Part shown: piece after piece, positions 1 through 8,457 of the stretch
How the letters are laid out: every line of letters starts with the position of its first letter
Position numbering within the stretch: the first letter of the stretch is position 1
Assembly: GCA_963787645.1 (NCBI GenBank)
Contig: CAWBDS010000006.1
Location: 310,001-374,000 of the forward strand
Direction of reading: 5' to 3'
Length of the DNA: 64,000 bases
Origin: Palsa-504 sp963787645
GTDB taxonomy: Bacteria; Actinomycetota; Actinomycetes; Streptosporangiales; Streptosporangiaceae
Notes under the pieces: generated by a model
The model's input: only the letters and a program-made list of their open reading frames with translations
Databases searched by the model: none
Told to the model about the DNA's origin: nothing
Program-made: the position numbers and the translations under genes

Positions 1-642
1 CTTGCCGCGCGCGGCCGGGACGGCGGGACGGCACCGGCCGCGGGCCTGGATGGACGGCTTGGCGTCCACCGACAAAATCCGGTCGCCGGGCCGCAGCCGC
101 GTGCCCTGGTAGAACCCCTGGTACAGGTCCAAGATCACCGCCGCCCTGGCGGCGAAGTCCGGGTCGCGAGGGGAGATCCAGGACCGGTACTGCCAGGGCT
201 TGACCGGATGCTCGGCCAGGATCCGCAGCACCGAAGACACCGACAGCTCATCTGCGGCCCCGGCCCGGGTGAGCTCGGCCAGCAGTTCCGGCCCGGTCCA
301 GCGCGACAGCGGCACCCCCGTCGCGGCGGGCAGCTGGCAGGCCAGCGCGACGACCGCGGCCCGGGTCAGCTCGCTGATCCGCCGCGGCCGGCCCGGGCGG
401 GGCAGGTCCGCCAGCCCCTCCAGGCCGCGGCCGGCGAACCGGCCCCGCCACTTGCGCACCGTGTCTACGGTGACCTGCAGGTCCGCCGCGATCCGGGCGT
501 TGTCCCGGCCGCGGGCTGCCGCCAGCACGATCTGCGCCCGCAACCGGTCCCGGTGCGCGGTCTTCGCGCCGCGGGCGCGTTTGGTCAACGTCGTGCGCTC
601 GGCGGCGGTCAATGTGACCGGCACCGCGCGGGGCAAAGGCAT
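1..642 (-). CDS. IS630-like transposase, N-terminal part, runs off the left edge
   Basis: An open frame of 214 codons starts at an ATG (642-640) and is still open at base 1, so only the N-terminal part is present. The translation has a helix-turn-helix region at about residues 35-65 (DNARIAADLQVTVDTVRKW), a second winged-helix-like stretch, and then RILSVDAKP near residue 195, which fits the first catalytic Asp of IS630/Tc1-type DDE transposases. This would be the DNA-binding half plus the start of the catalytic domain. The terminal inverted repeat was not located; the element end must lie between 642 and the next gene at 707. Family assignment is by motif only. Confidence 0.75.
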   Translation of the reverse strand, partial: MPLPRAVPVTLTAAERTTLTKRARGAKTAHRDRLRAQIVLAAARGRDNARIAADLQVTVDTVRKWRGRFAGRGLEGLADLPRPGRPRRISELTRAAVVALACQLPAATGVPLSRWTGPELLAELTRAGAADELSVSSVLRILAEHPVKPWQYRSWISPRDPDFAARAAVILDLYQGFYQGTRLRPGDRILSVDAKPSIQARGRCRPAVPAARGK

Positions 643-706
643 GACAGCTCCCGGGCGATTGCGGCAAGGTCATCCGCTCCCCGGCACGGGATCATAACCA
701 GCCCTC

Positions 707-1072
707 ATGCCGCCGCGCGGGACAATGAGGCGCATGCCCGCCATCCCGGAATCCACCCGCAGTTCCATCATCTTGCGGCTGCTGGACCACGCCGAGAAGA
801 ACTGGCCGCAACTGGCCAAAGTGCAGGCCAGGTACCGCGACTCCTTCGCCTACATCACCGGCGTCCTGCCCGGCGGCGAGCAGATCCCGCTGTTCCGGCT
901 CCGCTACGGCGGCTCAGCCCACTCCTTCGGTTTCGCGATCTACTCACCCGCCCGCGACCGCTATGAAGATGCCGTCCTGCTCACCGGACTGCCCATCGGC
1001 AGCCCGCAAGAAGCACTCGATACTGCCTGCACCGTCCACCTCACAGGACTCGGCCACGAACCCGAATCCTGA
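707..1072 (+). CDS. Hypothetical protein, about 121 aa
   Basis: A high-GC frame with typical codon use encoding a small soluble protein (SIILRLLDHAEKNWPQ, then a beta-rich part ending GLGHEPES). I do not recognise a family. Three in-frame ATGs (707, 725, 734) could start it; none has a strong ribosome binding site, and 734 is preceded by GAGG. It lies just outside the IS630-like element and its stop at 1072 coincides with an abrupt fall in GC, so it marks the left border of the lower-GC island. Confidence 0.5.
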   Translation: MPPRGTMRRMPAIPESTRSSIILRLLDHAEKNWPQLAKVQARYRDSFAYITGVLPGGEQIPLFRLRYGGSAHSFGFAIYSPARDRYEDAVLLTGLPIGSPQEALDTACTVHLTGLGHEPES

Positions 1073-1088
1073 CCCCGACGAACTTACG

Positions 1089-1823
1089 GTGTCACCCACT
1101 AAGGTAGACTTTAGCGATCCGGACGAACCGTTTACCCCAATCGCAGAGGCCCTTTTTCGTTCGTTTATTGAAGATGGGTCCATCGTAATTGGAGACCAAT
1201 CTCTCGATGAAATAATCCTTGAATATAAAGAACACCTGGCAATGATGCTTGCCGAGGATTCTGAGCTGCATCATGTTCCGGATCACAGATCGACTCTTTG
1301 GCGGCGCGCCGAGAACGAGTCCGATAATGGCGACCCGCAGGTAGCAGTTACTCTATATGCACTATGGATCGAGCATGTGGTTAACGGTAACTTGATGGTC
1401 GGCTTCCAGCGAAAAGGATACGATCCAGACATCATAAACCTGCTCATACGCAGACTCAACATTGAAGAGAAGACTACCAAACTATGGCGAGCCGCAGGGT
1501 TCGAGCCGCTGTCGAGCGCAGACGCTTCCCTAATAAGTCAAATAATGGAAGCCAGAAACGCATTTGCGCATTATAAATGGAAAGGCTATGACGAGGCTTC
1601 GGATCAATCTCGTAGGAAACAGTTGACCACCCTATTGGAGCGTGCACGCGTCTTGGATGACACCTTCCATTCGCGCGAGAACTCGCTTCTTTGGAATGGT
1701 CGAGAAGATGAAGTTATCAATTTCCACCGAGAAGATCTGAGGCGACACGCCGAGGAAGCTGGGTCATTTATCTTGAGCAGCGCAGATGGGGAAGGGGACG
1801 CAGGATCCCCGCCGCCCTCTTGA
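1089..1823 (+). CDS. HEPN-motif protein, candidate RNase or toxin component
   Basis: A 244-codon frame with clearly lower GC than its neighbours. The mostly helical translation carries ARNAFAHYKW; R156 and H161 (GTG numbering) fit the R-x4-H signature of HEPN nuclease domains, found in toxin-antitoxin, Abi and other anti-phage proteins. The frame is open upstream to 963, but that part overlaps the previous gene and is high GC, so I favour the GTG at 1089, which has only a weak ribosome binding site. The true N terminus may have been lost at the island border. It converges with the split nuclease gene on the other strand. The HEPN call rests on one short motif in a helical context. Confidence 0.6.
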   Translation: MSPTKVDFSDPDEPFTPIAEALFRSFIEDGSIVIGDQSLDEIILEYKEHLAMMLAEDSELHHVPDHRSTLWRRAENESDNGDPQVAVTLYALWIEHVVNGNLMVGFQRKGYDPDIINLLIRRLNIEEKTTKLWRAAGFEPLSSADASLISQIMEARNAFAHYKWKGYDEASDQSRRKQLTTLLERARVLDDTFHSRENSLLWNGREDEVINFHREDLRRHAEEAGSFILSSADGEGDAGSPPPS

Positions 1824-1876
1824 ATGAACGGCCGGAGATGAATTTATTGTTCATAGTGTGCCGCAAATCGTGTGGT

Positions 1877-2173
1877 TCAGTTCACAATTAAGCTTTTAGG
1901 CTCAAGTGGAGTCCCTTTTCCTTTAGAATCCTGGATAACGTCTCGGATATCGATAAATGGTGCTATGAGGAACCCACTTATTGCCCGACAATCTGCATCG
2001 AGTACCGGATCCACCACGGCTATCATCGAATCATGCTGCAGTTCCCGCATGAAGAGGTCAAAATCACGATCCTCGGCGAGTATTGTGGTCGAATACGACG
2101 GAAATGCAAGCCCCGCATTCTTCCAGTTTTCTACCAATGAGCCTGCCTGCAGCGGATTACTCAGAAGGATCAC
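1877..2173 (-). CDS. Hypothetical 98-aa protein, coupled to the split nuclease gene
   Basis: The ATG overlaps the stop of the upstream gene by four bases (ATGA), so the two were translated as a coupled pair. The acidic protein (ILAEDRDFDLFMRELQHD, ADCRAISGFLIAPFIDIRDV) matches no family I know. Codon use is lower GC, like the rest of the island. It may be a small partner of the nuclease (immunity, sensor or adaptor), but that is inferred only from coupling. The 3' ends of this gene and the HEPN gene are 53 bases apart. Confidence 0.5.
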   Translation of the reverse strand: MILLSNPLQAGSLVENWKNAGLAFPSYSTTILAEDRDFDLFMRELQHDSMIAVVDPVLDADCRAISGFLIAPFIDIRDVIQDSKGKGTPLEPKSLIVN

Positions 2174-3244
2174 TTCATTGTCGATATTAAAAATTTGGCC
2201 TGTTTTCTATCAGTCATATAAAACAGCGGAGCATAGTAATTGTCGACCCTGTTATGGGCCTCTACAGTAGCTTGCGTTAGTGCTCGTGCGTATGCGACTA
2301 TGACCTTTGGCGGATTTGGATTCTCCGCTGATACGAGGGTGGAGTAGGGCGCGAATGTTTCGTCGCTGTCGACACAGTAGGGATTCCCACTGTTGCGAGC
2401 AAGTTCGATAGACCTATTCATCTCCTCGGCAGCTTGCTCTGCCTGCCATCGCATCATGCGGTGAACCTTGCCACGGGTTATCACGTAGTGTGTCGTGCCG
2501 TCATCTAGTTCGTAGGCGACGCCGAATGGCCCAGTTGCCGCCTTGGCGTTATCGGGGTTCCAAGCGATCGGAAACACGCCAGTTTTGCCACTCTCGCGAG
2601 CCCAATTGAATATGCCTTGGCCGGACTTGAGGCTGCGAACCCAAGTTTGGAAATCGAAATCTATAAGATTCGGATTTTTGGCGAACAAATCACTCTGCAT
2701 GACGCCAATGACGCGGTATGTTGGCATTAGGCAGTCGCGATGTACCATGCCTACCTCATGCGGATGGTCTACCTCATCGATCTCAACTTCATAGGAATTA
2801 TTCTCCGAAATGGGCCGCCCGCATGCGATGCAGACCAGGGGATTGCGCAGCTCGCGCATTCGCTGATCATGCGCGGCTGCGTAGGCCTTCGCCACCGGTT
2901 CCTCATCAAGGCCCTCTAGACTGGTCGCCAGGAATATAAAGTTGTCCCCCTCTTGGACCAACCCGCGATCCTCGATCTCCCGTTTCATACCTGCAAAGGT
3001 TGCCGCGCGTCTTATTACTCGCCAGCGAACTTCTTGCGAGAACTCAAGAAATCCGGATGCGAATCTTAGCCTCTTAGTTCCATCTTTGCCGAACCGGCGG
3101 AAATCGGTCAATATTATCCGACCGTTGTCGTCACTCGCAAGAATTACTTCTCGTCCCGTGGATGTGAGGCCGCGTCTCTCCATCGTAACGCTGGAATAAT
3201 CTGAGGGTGCGGAATCCTCGGGATTATCGGTCGAATGCCGGATT
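2170..3244 (-). pseudogene. C-terminal part of an IS-split nuclease-like gene (zinc motif)
   Basis: This is the downstream part of a gene interrupted by the IS1595-family element. The frame open from ATG 3183 is 337 aa; reading upstream to 3244 adds 20 codons that join in frame, across one copy of the 8-bp duplication, to the fragment at 4363-5087. The restored protein is 599 aa and M263 is the ATG at 3183. The segment has CIACG followed by HRDC (C380, C383, H410, C413 in restored numbering), a probable zinc-binding treble clef. The rest is an unrecognised mixed alpha/beta region. The fragment could still be expressed from 3183, but its original promoter is cut off. Confidence 0.75.
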
Positions 3245-3252
3245 AGTGCACT

Positions 3253-4362
3253 CGGGGGTCTCCATTTAACCGGAGTAGATTGGCGGGATGGTCAGGCTCC
3301 GTGGCGGCTGGGACTACCCCCGGTCCGTGGGAGAGTTCCAGGCGTGGTTCGGCACTGATGCTGACTGCCTGGACTATCTGGAATGGGTGCGCTGGCCGCA
3401 GGGGTTCGCGTGCCCGGCGTGCGGCCTAGGCCAGGGCTGGCGGCTGGGCGACGGCCGCATCATGTGCGCTGGGTGCGGGCGCCGGACGTCGGTGACGGCG
3501 GGGACGATCTTCGACCGGACGCGGACGCCGCTGACGGTGTGGTTCACCGCGTGCTGGCTGTTCGCGACGGCCAAGGACGGGATCTCGGCGCTGAGCCTGC
3601 AGCGGTCGCTGGAGATCGGCTCGTACCAGACGGCGTGGGCGATGCTGGGCCGGCTGCGGTCGGTGCTGGTGCGCCCGGGCCGGGACCGGCTGGCCGGGCG
3701 GGTGGAGGTGGACGAGACCTATATCGGCGGGGAGGAGCCGGGGCTGCGCGGGGGCCGGGCCCGGGGCAAGAAGGTCCTGACCGGCATCGCGGTGGAGGTC
3801 AGCGAGCCGACGGGGATCGGCCGGTGCCGGATGGCGCTGCTGGCGGATGGGTCCTCTGCCTCGCTGCACCCGTTCGTCACCGCCCATGTCGAGCCGGGCG
3901 CCACGGTGATCACCGATGCCTGGATGGGCTATCACGGGCTGGCCGGGCTGGGCTACGTCCACCAGCGGCGCAGCCAGCGGGCGGCCCGCGCCCGCGGCCA
4001 GGACCCAGGCGAGCTGCTGCCCGCGGTGCACCGGGTCGCCTCGCTGGCCAAGCGGTGGCTGCTGAGCACCCATCAGGGCTCGGTCGAGGAAGCGCACCTG
4101 CAGAGCTACCTGGATGAGTTCGTGTTCCGCTTCAACCGGCGCCGCTCGCGAAGCCGCGGGCTGGTCTTCTACCGGCTGCTCGAGCTCGCCGCCGGCCACG
4201 ACCCGGTGCGCTACCGCGACATCACCGCAGGCAAGCGGCCACGGAAGATCCCGCCGGTCCCGCCAGCGGCACGCGGGCATCCGCCCAGCCTGGACCGGCC
4301 GCCAGCCGAGCGCCCGTGGAGAGCGGCTGACCTGGACAACTCCGGTTAAATGGAGACCCCTG
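3253..4362. mobile_element. IS1595-family insertion sequence, complete, 1110 bp
   Basis: The ends are 24-bp inverted repeats with one mismatch (core GGGGTCTCCATTTAACCGG), at 3253-3276 and 4339-4362. They are flanked by a perfect 8-bp direct duplication, AGTGCACT, at 3245-3252 and 4363-4370. An 8-bp duplication is normal for IS1595. The element holds one transposase gene on the plus strand and is much higher in GC than the flanks. It looks intact and recent, and it splits a gene read on the minus strand. Confidence 0.95.
3288..4349 (+). CDS. IS1595-family (ISXO2-like) transposase
   Basis: A 353-aa protein that fills the element. The N-terminal zinc ribbon has CPACG at about residue 42 and CAGC about 17 residues later. 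The catalytic domain starts with VEVDETYIGGEEPG, the hallmark of ISXO2-like DDE transposases, and has a second acidic site in VITDAWMGYHG. The C terminus is basic and proline-rich. Start ATG 3288 has GGCGGG directly upstream. The frame is uninterrupted, so the enzyme is probably functional. Confidence 0.93.
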   Translation: MVRLRGGWDYPRSVGEFQAWFGTDADCLDYLEWVRWPQGFACPACGLGQGWRLGDGRIMCAGCGRRTSVTAGTIFDRTRTPLTVWFTACWLFATAKDGISALSLQRSLEIGSYQTAWAMLGRLRSVLVRPGRDRLAGRVEVDETYIGGEEPGLRGGRARGKKVLTGIAVEVSEPTGIGRCRMALLADGSSASLHPFVTAHVEPGATVITDAWMGYHGLAGLGYVHQRRSQRAARARGQDPGELLPAVHRVASLAKRWLLSTHQGSVEEAHLQSYLDEFVFRFNRRRSRSRGLVFYRLLELAAGHDPVRYRDITAGKRPRKIPPVPPAARGHPPSLDRPPAERPWRAADLDNSG

Positions 4363-5087
4363 AGTGCACTTATTCTAGATGCAAGTCCGACCGCATCGAT
4401 CGAGAGTCGATCACGCGCCAGCGAGAGACACATGGATATGAGGTTGCGCCAGAGGAGGGTCGGATTAGCCAAAGATACTGGTGCAAGTGCGGTAATCGCG
4501 AGGCGTTCAGTAACTCCGCTATCGGCTACATCGAGCGTGCGTACAAAGATCTGCTTGAGTAGATCCACGCGATAACGCTGGGTCGATGCTCTTCCTGTAA
4601 CATTTTGAAACTCGCGGTCGATGCGCGCGTTAACTATTTCCAGGGCCTCGCGTTCATCTTCGGTAAGCGGATTATCTTCAGCTCCGTGTTCGTTTAGACG
4701 GTATGATTCGCAGAGCTTCCTCAGAGTTATTCGGATCTTGCTCGACGCTGCCGACGATACTGCCAATACATAATGATCATCGTTTGTGCCATGGAATGCC
4801 TGCGCGACAAACTGACGGATCACTTTTGCGAAATCAGAGTCGTCGCCCTTAGATAGAGAGATAGAGTTCTTGGCTTGAATCCAAATCTTTCTCCGGGGCG
4901 TGACGATAACAATGTCATCAATTCCATCTGAAGTCTCAAACTTGACCTGCACGGGCTTCTCCTGGGTATTTCCAAGCCCTACTACCTCCAGATCCACAAC
5001 ATCGGTAATCATGGCGACCAGCGCTAGAGCACCTACACGGTTCTGAAAGTCTATGCCGGAGTTGGTTGCCGCTCCGCCGCCAGTCAT
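4363..5087 (-). pseudogene. N-terminal part of an IS-split PD-(D/E)XK nuclease-like gene
   Basis: The start ATG at 5087 has AGGA seven bases upstream. The first 242 codons are host sequence; past 4363 the open frame only continues through the IS as a shadow. The N terminus resembles restriction-type nuclease folds: GIDFQNRVGALALVAM, then E51, DGIDDIVIV (D57/D58) and IWIQAK (Q71, K73), the E...D...QxK layout of PD-(D/E)XK enzymes such as the DUF4297/Cap4-like nucleases of defence systems. HYVLAVSSAA and the following basic helices also fit that group. With the IS removed the frame continues into 3244-2170. Family name is by motif, not by search. Confidence 0.7.
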
Positions 5088-5413
5088 AGATCAATCCTAC
5101 GGCGGGGACGAAGCAACTGTTGTCAACAACACAGAGCCCGGTATCTCCACTTATCACGTGGGTCCTCTCCGTGCGATCACCACTTCCGCCGCATCGACGA
5201 GGTTGAGTGTAGGTGCGCATATTGAAGCAGAGTTTCTCACAGACCACCTCGAAGCGACGGACTAGACGAAAACTGGCCCGCACAGCTAATGTGTGTTTAG
5301 AGGAAGTATCCGCCCGGAAGCCAGCAGGTCAGCGCGGATGCCCTGGCTGCGGGTGGCGGGCTGACGGGTCCCGCGCCGGGTTTTCTCAGCACCCGGGGGC
5401 GTAGCCTGCCGCT
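5088..5413. other. Intergenic region at the right border of the lower-GC island
   Basis: Lower GC up to about 5.29 kb, then the chromosome-typical composition returns. It should hold the promoter of the minus-strand nuclease gene. I saw no gene and no direct repeat that would mark an attachment site. Confidence 0.4.
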
Positions 5414-6052
5414 ATGACCGGTGACCAGATGACCGCCGAGGAAGCCTTCGAGGTGCTGCTGGCCGGGAACCGGCGGTTCACCGCCGGGGTTCCGGAACAC
5501 CCTAACCAGGACGCCGACCGCCGCGCCCAGGCCGCGGCGGGCCAGGCGCCGTTCGCGGTGCTGTTCGGCTGCTCCGATTCCCGGCTGGCCGCCGAGATCA
5601 TCTTCGACCGGGGCCTGGGCGACCTGTTCGTGGTCCGCACCGCCGGCCACGTCCTGGGGCCGGAGGTGCTGGGCAGCATCGAATACGGCATCAGCGTGCT
5701 CGGCTGCCCGCTGGTCGTCGTGCTGGGCCACGACGCCTGCGGCGCGGTCGCCGCCGCCCGCGCCGCCGTGGAGAACGGGGACACCGCCCGCGGCTACGTG
5801 CGGGACGTGATCGAGAAGGTGACCCCCAGCGTGCTGGCCGCCCGCGCAGCCGGGCACCGGGACGACGGCGAGTTCACCGCCGCGCACATCCGGCACACCA
5901 CCGGGCTGCTGCTGGACCGTTCCCGGGTCCTGGCCGACGCGGTCGCAGCCGGGCGGGCGGCGGTAGCGGGCCTGTCCTACCGGCTGGCCGACGGCAGCGC
6001 GCACCTGATCACCCGCCACGGCCTGGGCACGCCCGCCCGGCCGACCCTGTGA
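5414..6052 (+). CDS. Beta-class carbonic anhydrase
   Basis: A 212-aa cytosolic enzyme interconverting CO2 and bicarbonate. The zinc ligands and catalytic dyad are intact: CSDSR gives C53, D55 and R57, and GHDACGA gives H106 and C109. Length is normal for the short bacterial beta class. ATG 5414 has no strong ribosome binding site; a second in-frame ATG at 5429 is possible. It stands alone, with a GC hairpin over its stop codon. Its genomic role (pH or bicarbonate supply) cannot be told from neighbours. Confidence 0.93.
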   Translation: MTGDQMTAEEAFEVLLAGNRRFTAGVPEHPNQDADRRAQAAAGQAPFAVLFGCSDSRLAAEIIFDRGLGDLFVVRTAGHVLGPEVLGSIEYGISVLGCPLVVVLGHDACGAVAAARAAVENGDTARGYVRDVIEKVTPSVLAARAAGHRDDGEFTAAHIRHTTGLLLDRSRVLADAVAAGRAAVAGLSYRLADGSAHLITRHGLGTPARPTL

Positions 6053-6069
6053 CCGGCGGCCCGCCGGTC
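6051..6069 (+). terminator. Hairpin at the carbonic anhydrase stop codon
   Basis: GACCGGC...GCCGGTC forms a GC-only stem beginning at the stop codon. There is no U tract, as is usual for actinobacterial terminators. Confidence 0.5.
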
Positions 6070-6158
6070 CGGCCAGTCCGGGCCATGCCTGAGGCGCGCC
6101 ATCGGGGGTAGTGTCCTGACCAGGGACCGCAGTGTGGCGCGGCGGGAGGAAGGCTGGC

Positions 6159-6515
6159 GTGTTCGAGGCTGCCGACATCCGGGAATGGCGCGGCCATGAC
6201 GTGGCTGACGCCCAGGGCCGCAAGATCGGTGAGCTGGAGGCCGTCTACGTGGACACCGGCACCGATCTGCCGTCGTTCGGCACGGTCAAGGTCGGGATGC
6301 CGACCCGGCACCGGCTCGTGTTCGTGCCTCTTGACCAGGCCACCGTGGGCCCGGGGTACGTCAAGGTCTGCTACGGCAGAAAGCAGGTGAAGGACGCCCC
6401 GTCGATCGGCACTGACGGCGAGCTGCCCGCCGGCGATGAGGAGGCGGTCTTCAAGCACTACGGCCTGGCCTACGAGCCGGGCGGCGGCGGTGAGCGGCGG
6501 CTGGCCCGCCGCTGA
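6159..6515 (+). CDS. PRC-barrel domain protein
   Basis: A protein of about 118 aa starting FEAADIREWRGHDVADAQGRKIGELEAVYVDTG, typical of the PRC-barrel fold used in small stress-related proteins. The frame opens at GTG 6132, but GTG 6159 has a strong GGGAGGAAGG seven bases upstream and gives the usual start of the family. An acidic and then basic tail follows. It is co-directional with the small membrane protein gene 25 bases downstream. The last 59 codons are repeated exactly, inverted, at the right edge of the window. Confidence 0.85.
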   Translation: MFEAADIREWRGHDVADAQGRKIGELEAVYVDTGTDLPSFGTVKVGMPTRHRLVFVPLDQATVGPGYVKVCYGRKQVKDAPSIGTDGELPAGDEEAVFKHYGLAYEPGGGGERRLARR

Positions 6516-6714
6516 ACCGGCGGACTGAGTGGAGGTTCAGATGATTGCCCTGTTCCTGCTGCTGGTGATCGTGGCGATCGTGCTGGGCATCGTGGGCGTG
6601 GTCGTCAAGGGCTTGTTGTACCTGCTGATCATCGGCATCGTCGTGTTCGCCGGCGCCCTTGTCCTGGGTGCCCTGCGGATGCGGCGGCGGCCCGGCAGGC
6701 GCCCGGCCAGGTAG
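6339..6714 (+). repeat. Left copy of a long inverted repeat (about 98% identical)
   Basis: Bases 6339-6714 match the reverse complement of 63625-64000 without gaps (coordinate sum 70339). The PRC-barrel part is identical and about seven mismatches fall in the small membrane gene. The right copy is cut by the window end, so the repeat may start further upstream. A second short match lies at 6782-6817 versus 63510-63546. Confidence 0.95.
6541..6714 (+). CDS. Small two-helix membrane protein
   Basis: A 57-aa protein: two hydrophobic segments (IALFLLLVIVAIVLGIVGVV and LLYLLIIGIVVFAGALVLGA), then a basic tail RMRRRPGRRPAR. ATG 6541 is preceded by GGAGG at six bases; the frame is open from GTG 6529, but that codon lies upstream of the ribosome binding site. 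It probably forms a unit with the PRC-barrel gene. Actinobacteria carry many such small membrane proteins of unknown function; a second copy is at 63625-63798. Confidence 0.8.
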   Translation: MIALFLLLVIVAIVLGIVGVVVKGLLYLLIIGIVVFAGALVLGALRMRRRPGRRPAR

Positions 6715-7169
6715 CCAGTCCTCGGGGCAAGCGGTTCGCGGGACGCCGCGACTGGCCCGTCACACGCCACGCGGAGAACGTCATGGCTCCCTCCCGGAGG
6801 AAACCGGCAACGTCCATCCACGCAGCCGCCCGGCACCCACGCTGCCAGCCGGCACGGACGCCGCGCGTAGCCGGCAAGTCCGCCGGATCCCTGCATGCGG
6901 CCTGACAAGGGCAGACGGCCAGGTTACGGTCCTCGCGCTCGCTCAAGTCACGCAGGTGGGCGAGTCTGCGCACCACCGCAACCGGCGCTAAACCAGTTAG
7001 AGCCACGGTTCGGCGGGACGGGCATGCCAGCATCCGAGGCTCGCCGTAACTGTTGTCAGGCGCCCCGGTTCAGCGGAACTGACGGCCAGCGGCTGGAACG
7101 GTTTGGGCCGGACCTTTCCGTTTTGGGCATGAGCCGGATAGGCGGGAATGCTGCCCCCATAATGGCTTC
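6715..7169. other. Intergenic, no gene recognised
   Basis: No convincing frame. It holds a short block (6782-6817, around TCCCGGAGGAAACCGG) that is also conserved beyond the second PRC-barrel copy, so it may be a regulatory or structured RNA element belonging to that cassette. Confidence 0.35.
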
Positions 7170-7733
7170 GTGGAAACAGATCTGGAGATGCTGCGCCGGA
7201 TAACCGAGCTTGAGCAGACGGTGGACTGGCTCTGCCGGCAGACGGGCACTGGCTCGCCGTACCCGCAGGCTGCGGCCCAGCTTGAGGGTGCCGGGCCGCC
7301 AGGTGATGTGCCAGTAGCCGTGCATGCCCTGGTCATGCGCGGAGCGAAGGTCAACGCGATCCAGCAATATCGCCTGGAGACAGGAGCTGATCTCCGCACC
7401 GCCAAGACAGTCATCGACCGGCTGAGCCGGTCGTTACCCCGACGGCGCCCGGGCGATCGCCAGCGGCCCAGGCGCGCTCCCCCCAGACCGCGTCGTGCAG
7501 CGGCTCAAATGATGGTCGCCGTGCGGCGGCCCGGCCCCGCTACCACCCCGCGCCGCCGCCAGATGTCACCACCCACCGAAACCGCGAGGGTTCTCCCGGC
7601 CGCCGGATTCCCGTCAGCCGCGACACCGCCAGGACCAGGACCAGCAGGACGAGCCCGGCGGCGGCGCCAGTCAGGCCGCGGGTCATGCCGCCCAGGCAGC
7701 TCGGCCCGTTACAGGCTTCCGCGTAGGCGGTGA
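7170..7733 (+). CDS. bL12 C-terminal-like small protein
   Basis: The first 90 residues look real: a short coiled helix (METDLEMLRRITELEQTVDWLCRQ) followed by AVHALVMRGAKVNAIQQYRLETGADLRTAKTVIDRL, which resembles the C-terminal domain of ribosomal protein bL12 (aIkayRelTGl.LkeAK). Such stand-alone bL12-like proteins are common in actinobacteria and their role is unknown. Start is GTG 7170. After about residue 90 the frame becomes Arg/Pro-rich and overlaps the convergent pentapeptide gene by 190 bases, so the true stop has probably been lost by an indel near 7430. Confidence 0.55.
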   Translation: METDLEMLRRITELEQTVDWLCRQTGTGSPYPQAAAQLEGAGPPGDVPVAVHALVMRGAKVNAIQQYRLETGADLRTAKTVIDRLSRSLPRRRPGDRQRPRRAPPRPRRAAAQMMVAVRRPGPATTPRRRQMSPPTETARVLPAAGFPSAATPPGPGPAGRARRRRQSGRGSCRPGSSARYRLPRRR

Positions 7734-8457
7734 TATCGGTGGCGGGATCAGCGATATAGGCCACGGCTGCGCTCAGCAGCAGGTAGAACCCGAGCGCCCC
7801 GGCTATGGCCAGGACCGCGGCGATCATGGCGCTCGCGACCCGCCGGACCGCCCGGACGAGCAGCAGCCCGGCGAGCAGGCCGGGAACCCAGACGATGGGG
7901 ATCAGGAAACCGGTGTCCACGGTGGGCCGGAACCCTGTGGCAATGTTTATGAGGTAGGCGCCGGCGGCGAGCAGGACAGCACTGGCGAGCAGCGCGGCAG
8001 CGCGTCCTGCGGGTGGCCCGCGGAGCCACCGCGTCCGCAGCGAGATCAGGCCGAACAGGACGGCCAGGACGCCACCGATGGAGTTGACCGGGGTCAGCCC
8101 GCGTGCCCCACGCACGATCGCCCCGGTGTCGGTCACCTGGACCAGGGATGCGCCCTGCAGGTCCGCGCCGGCCAGGTCCGCCCTCGTGGTATCGGCCTGG
8201 TCCAGCTGCGCGCCCTGAAGGTCCGCGCCGGCCAGATCAGCCTGCCGCAACTGGTCCTGGCTGAGGTCGGCGTCCGGCAGTACCGCGCCACGCAGCGAGT
8301 CGCCGGACAGGTCCACCTGGGACAGATCAGCGCCCGCAGCCGAAACGTCCGCCAGATCCGCTCCCGCCATGCTCGCCTGCTCGAACGTGGCACCGGCCAG
8401 GTCGGCCCCGCTCAGATCCGCCCCGGTGAGCGTCGCCTGGCTGAAATCGGTGCCCAC
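7540..8457 (-). CDS. Pentapeptide-repeat membrane protein (C-terminal main part)
   Basis: About 120 residues of A(D/N)LxG pentapeptide repeats (GADLSGADLAGATF and so on) fold as a right-handed beta helix. They are followed by a membrane part with four to five segments (GGVLAVLFGLISL, AALLASAVLLAAGAYLI, IVWVPGLLAGLLLV, MIAAVLAIAGALGFYLLL, AAGLVLLVLVLAV). The listed start is GTG 8457, but the same frame continues upstream for about 50 more codons of repeats without a start codon; see the next entry. The role of these membrane-tethered repeats is unknown. Confidence 0.75.
   Translation of the reverse strand: MGTDFSQATLTGADLSGADLAGATFEQASMAGADLADVSAAGADLSQVDLSGDSLRGAVLPDADLSQDQLRQADLAGADLQGAQLDQADTTRADLAGADLQGASLVQVTDTGAIVRGARGLTPVNSIGGVLAVLFGLISLRTRWLRGPPAGRAAALLASAVLLAAGAYLINIATGFRPTVDTGFLIPIVWVPGLLAGLLLVRAVRRVASAMIAAVLAIAGALGFYLLLSAAVAYIADPATDITAYAEACNGPSCLGGMTRGLTGAAAGLVLLVLVLAVSRLTGIRRPGEPSRFRWVVTSGGGAGW

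Noticed and set aside
3426..5087. 553-aa protein on the minus strand
   Set aside because: Only the first 242 codons are host sequence; the rest is antisense reading of the IS1595 transposase.
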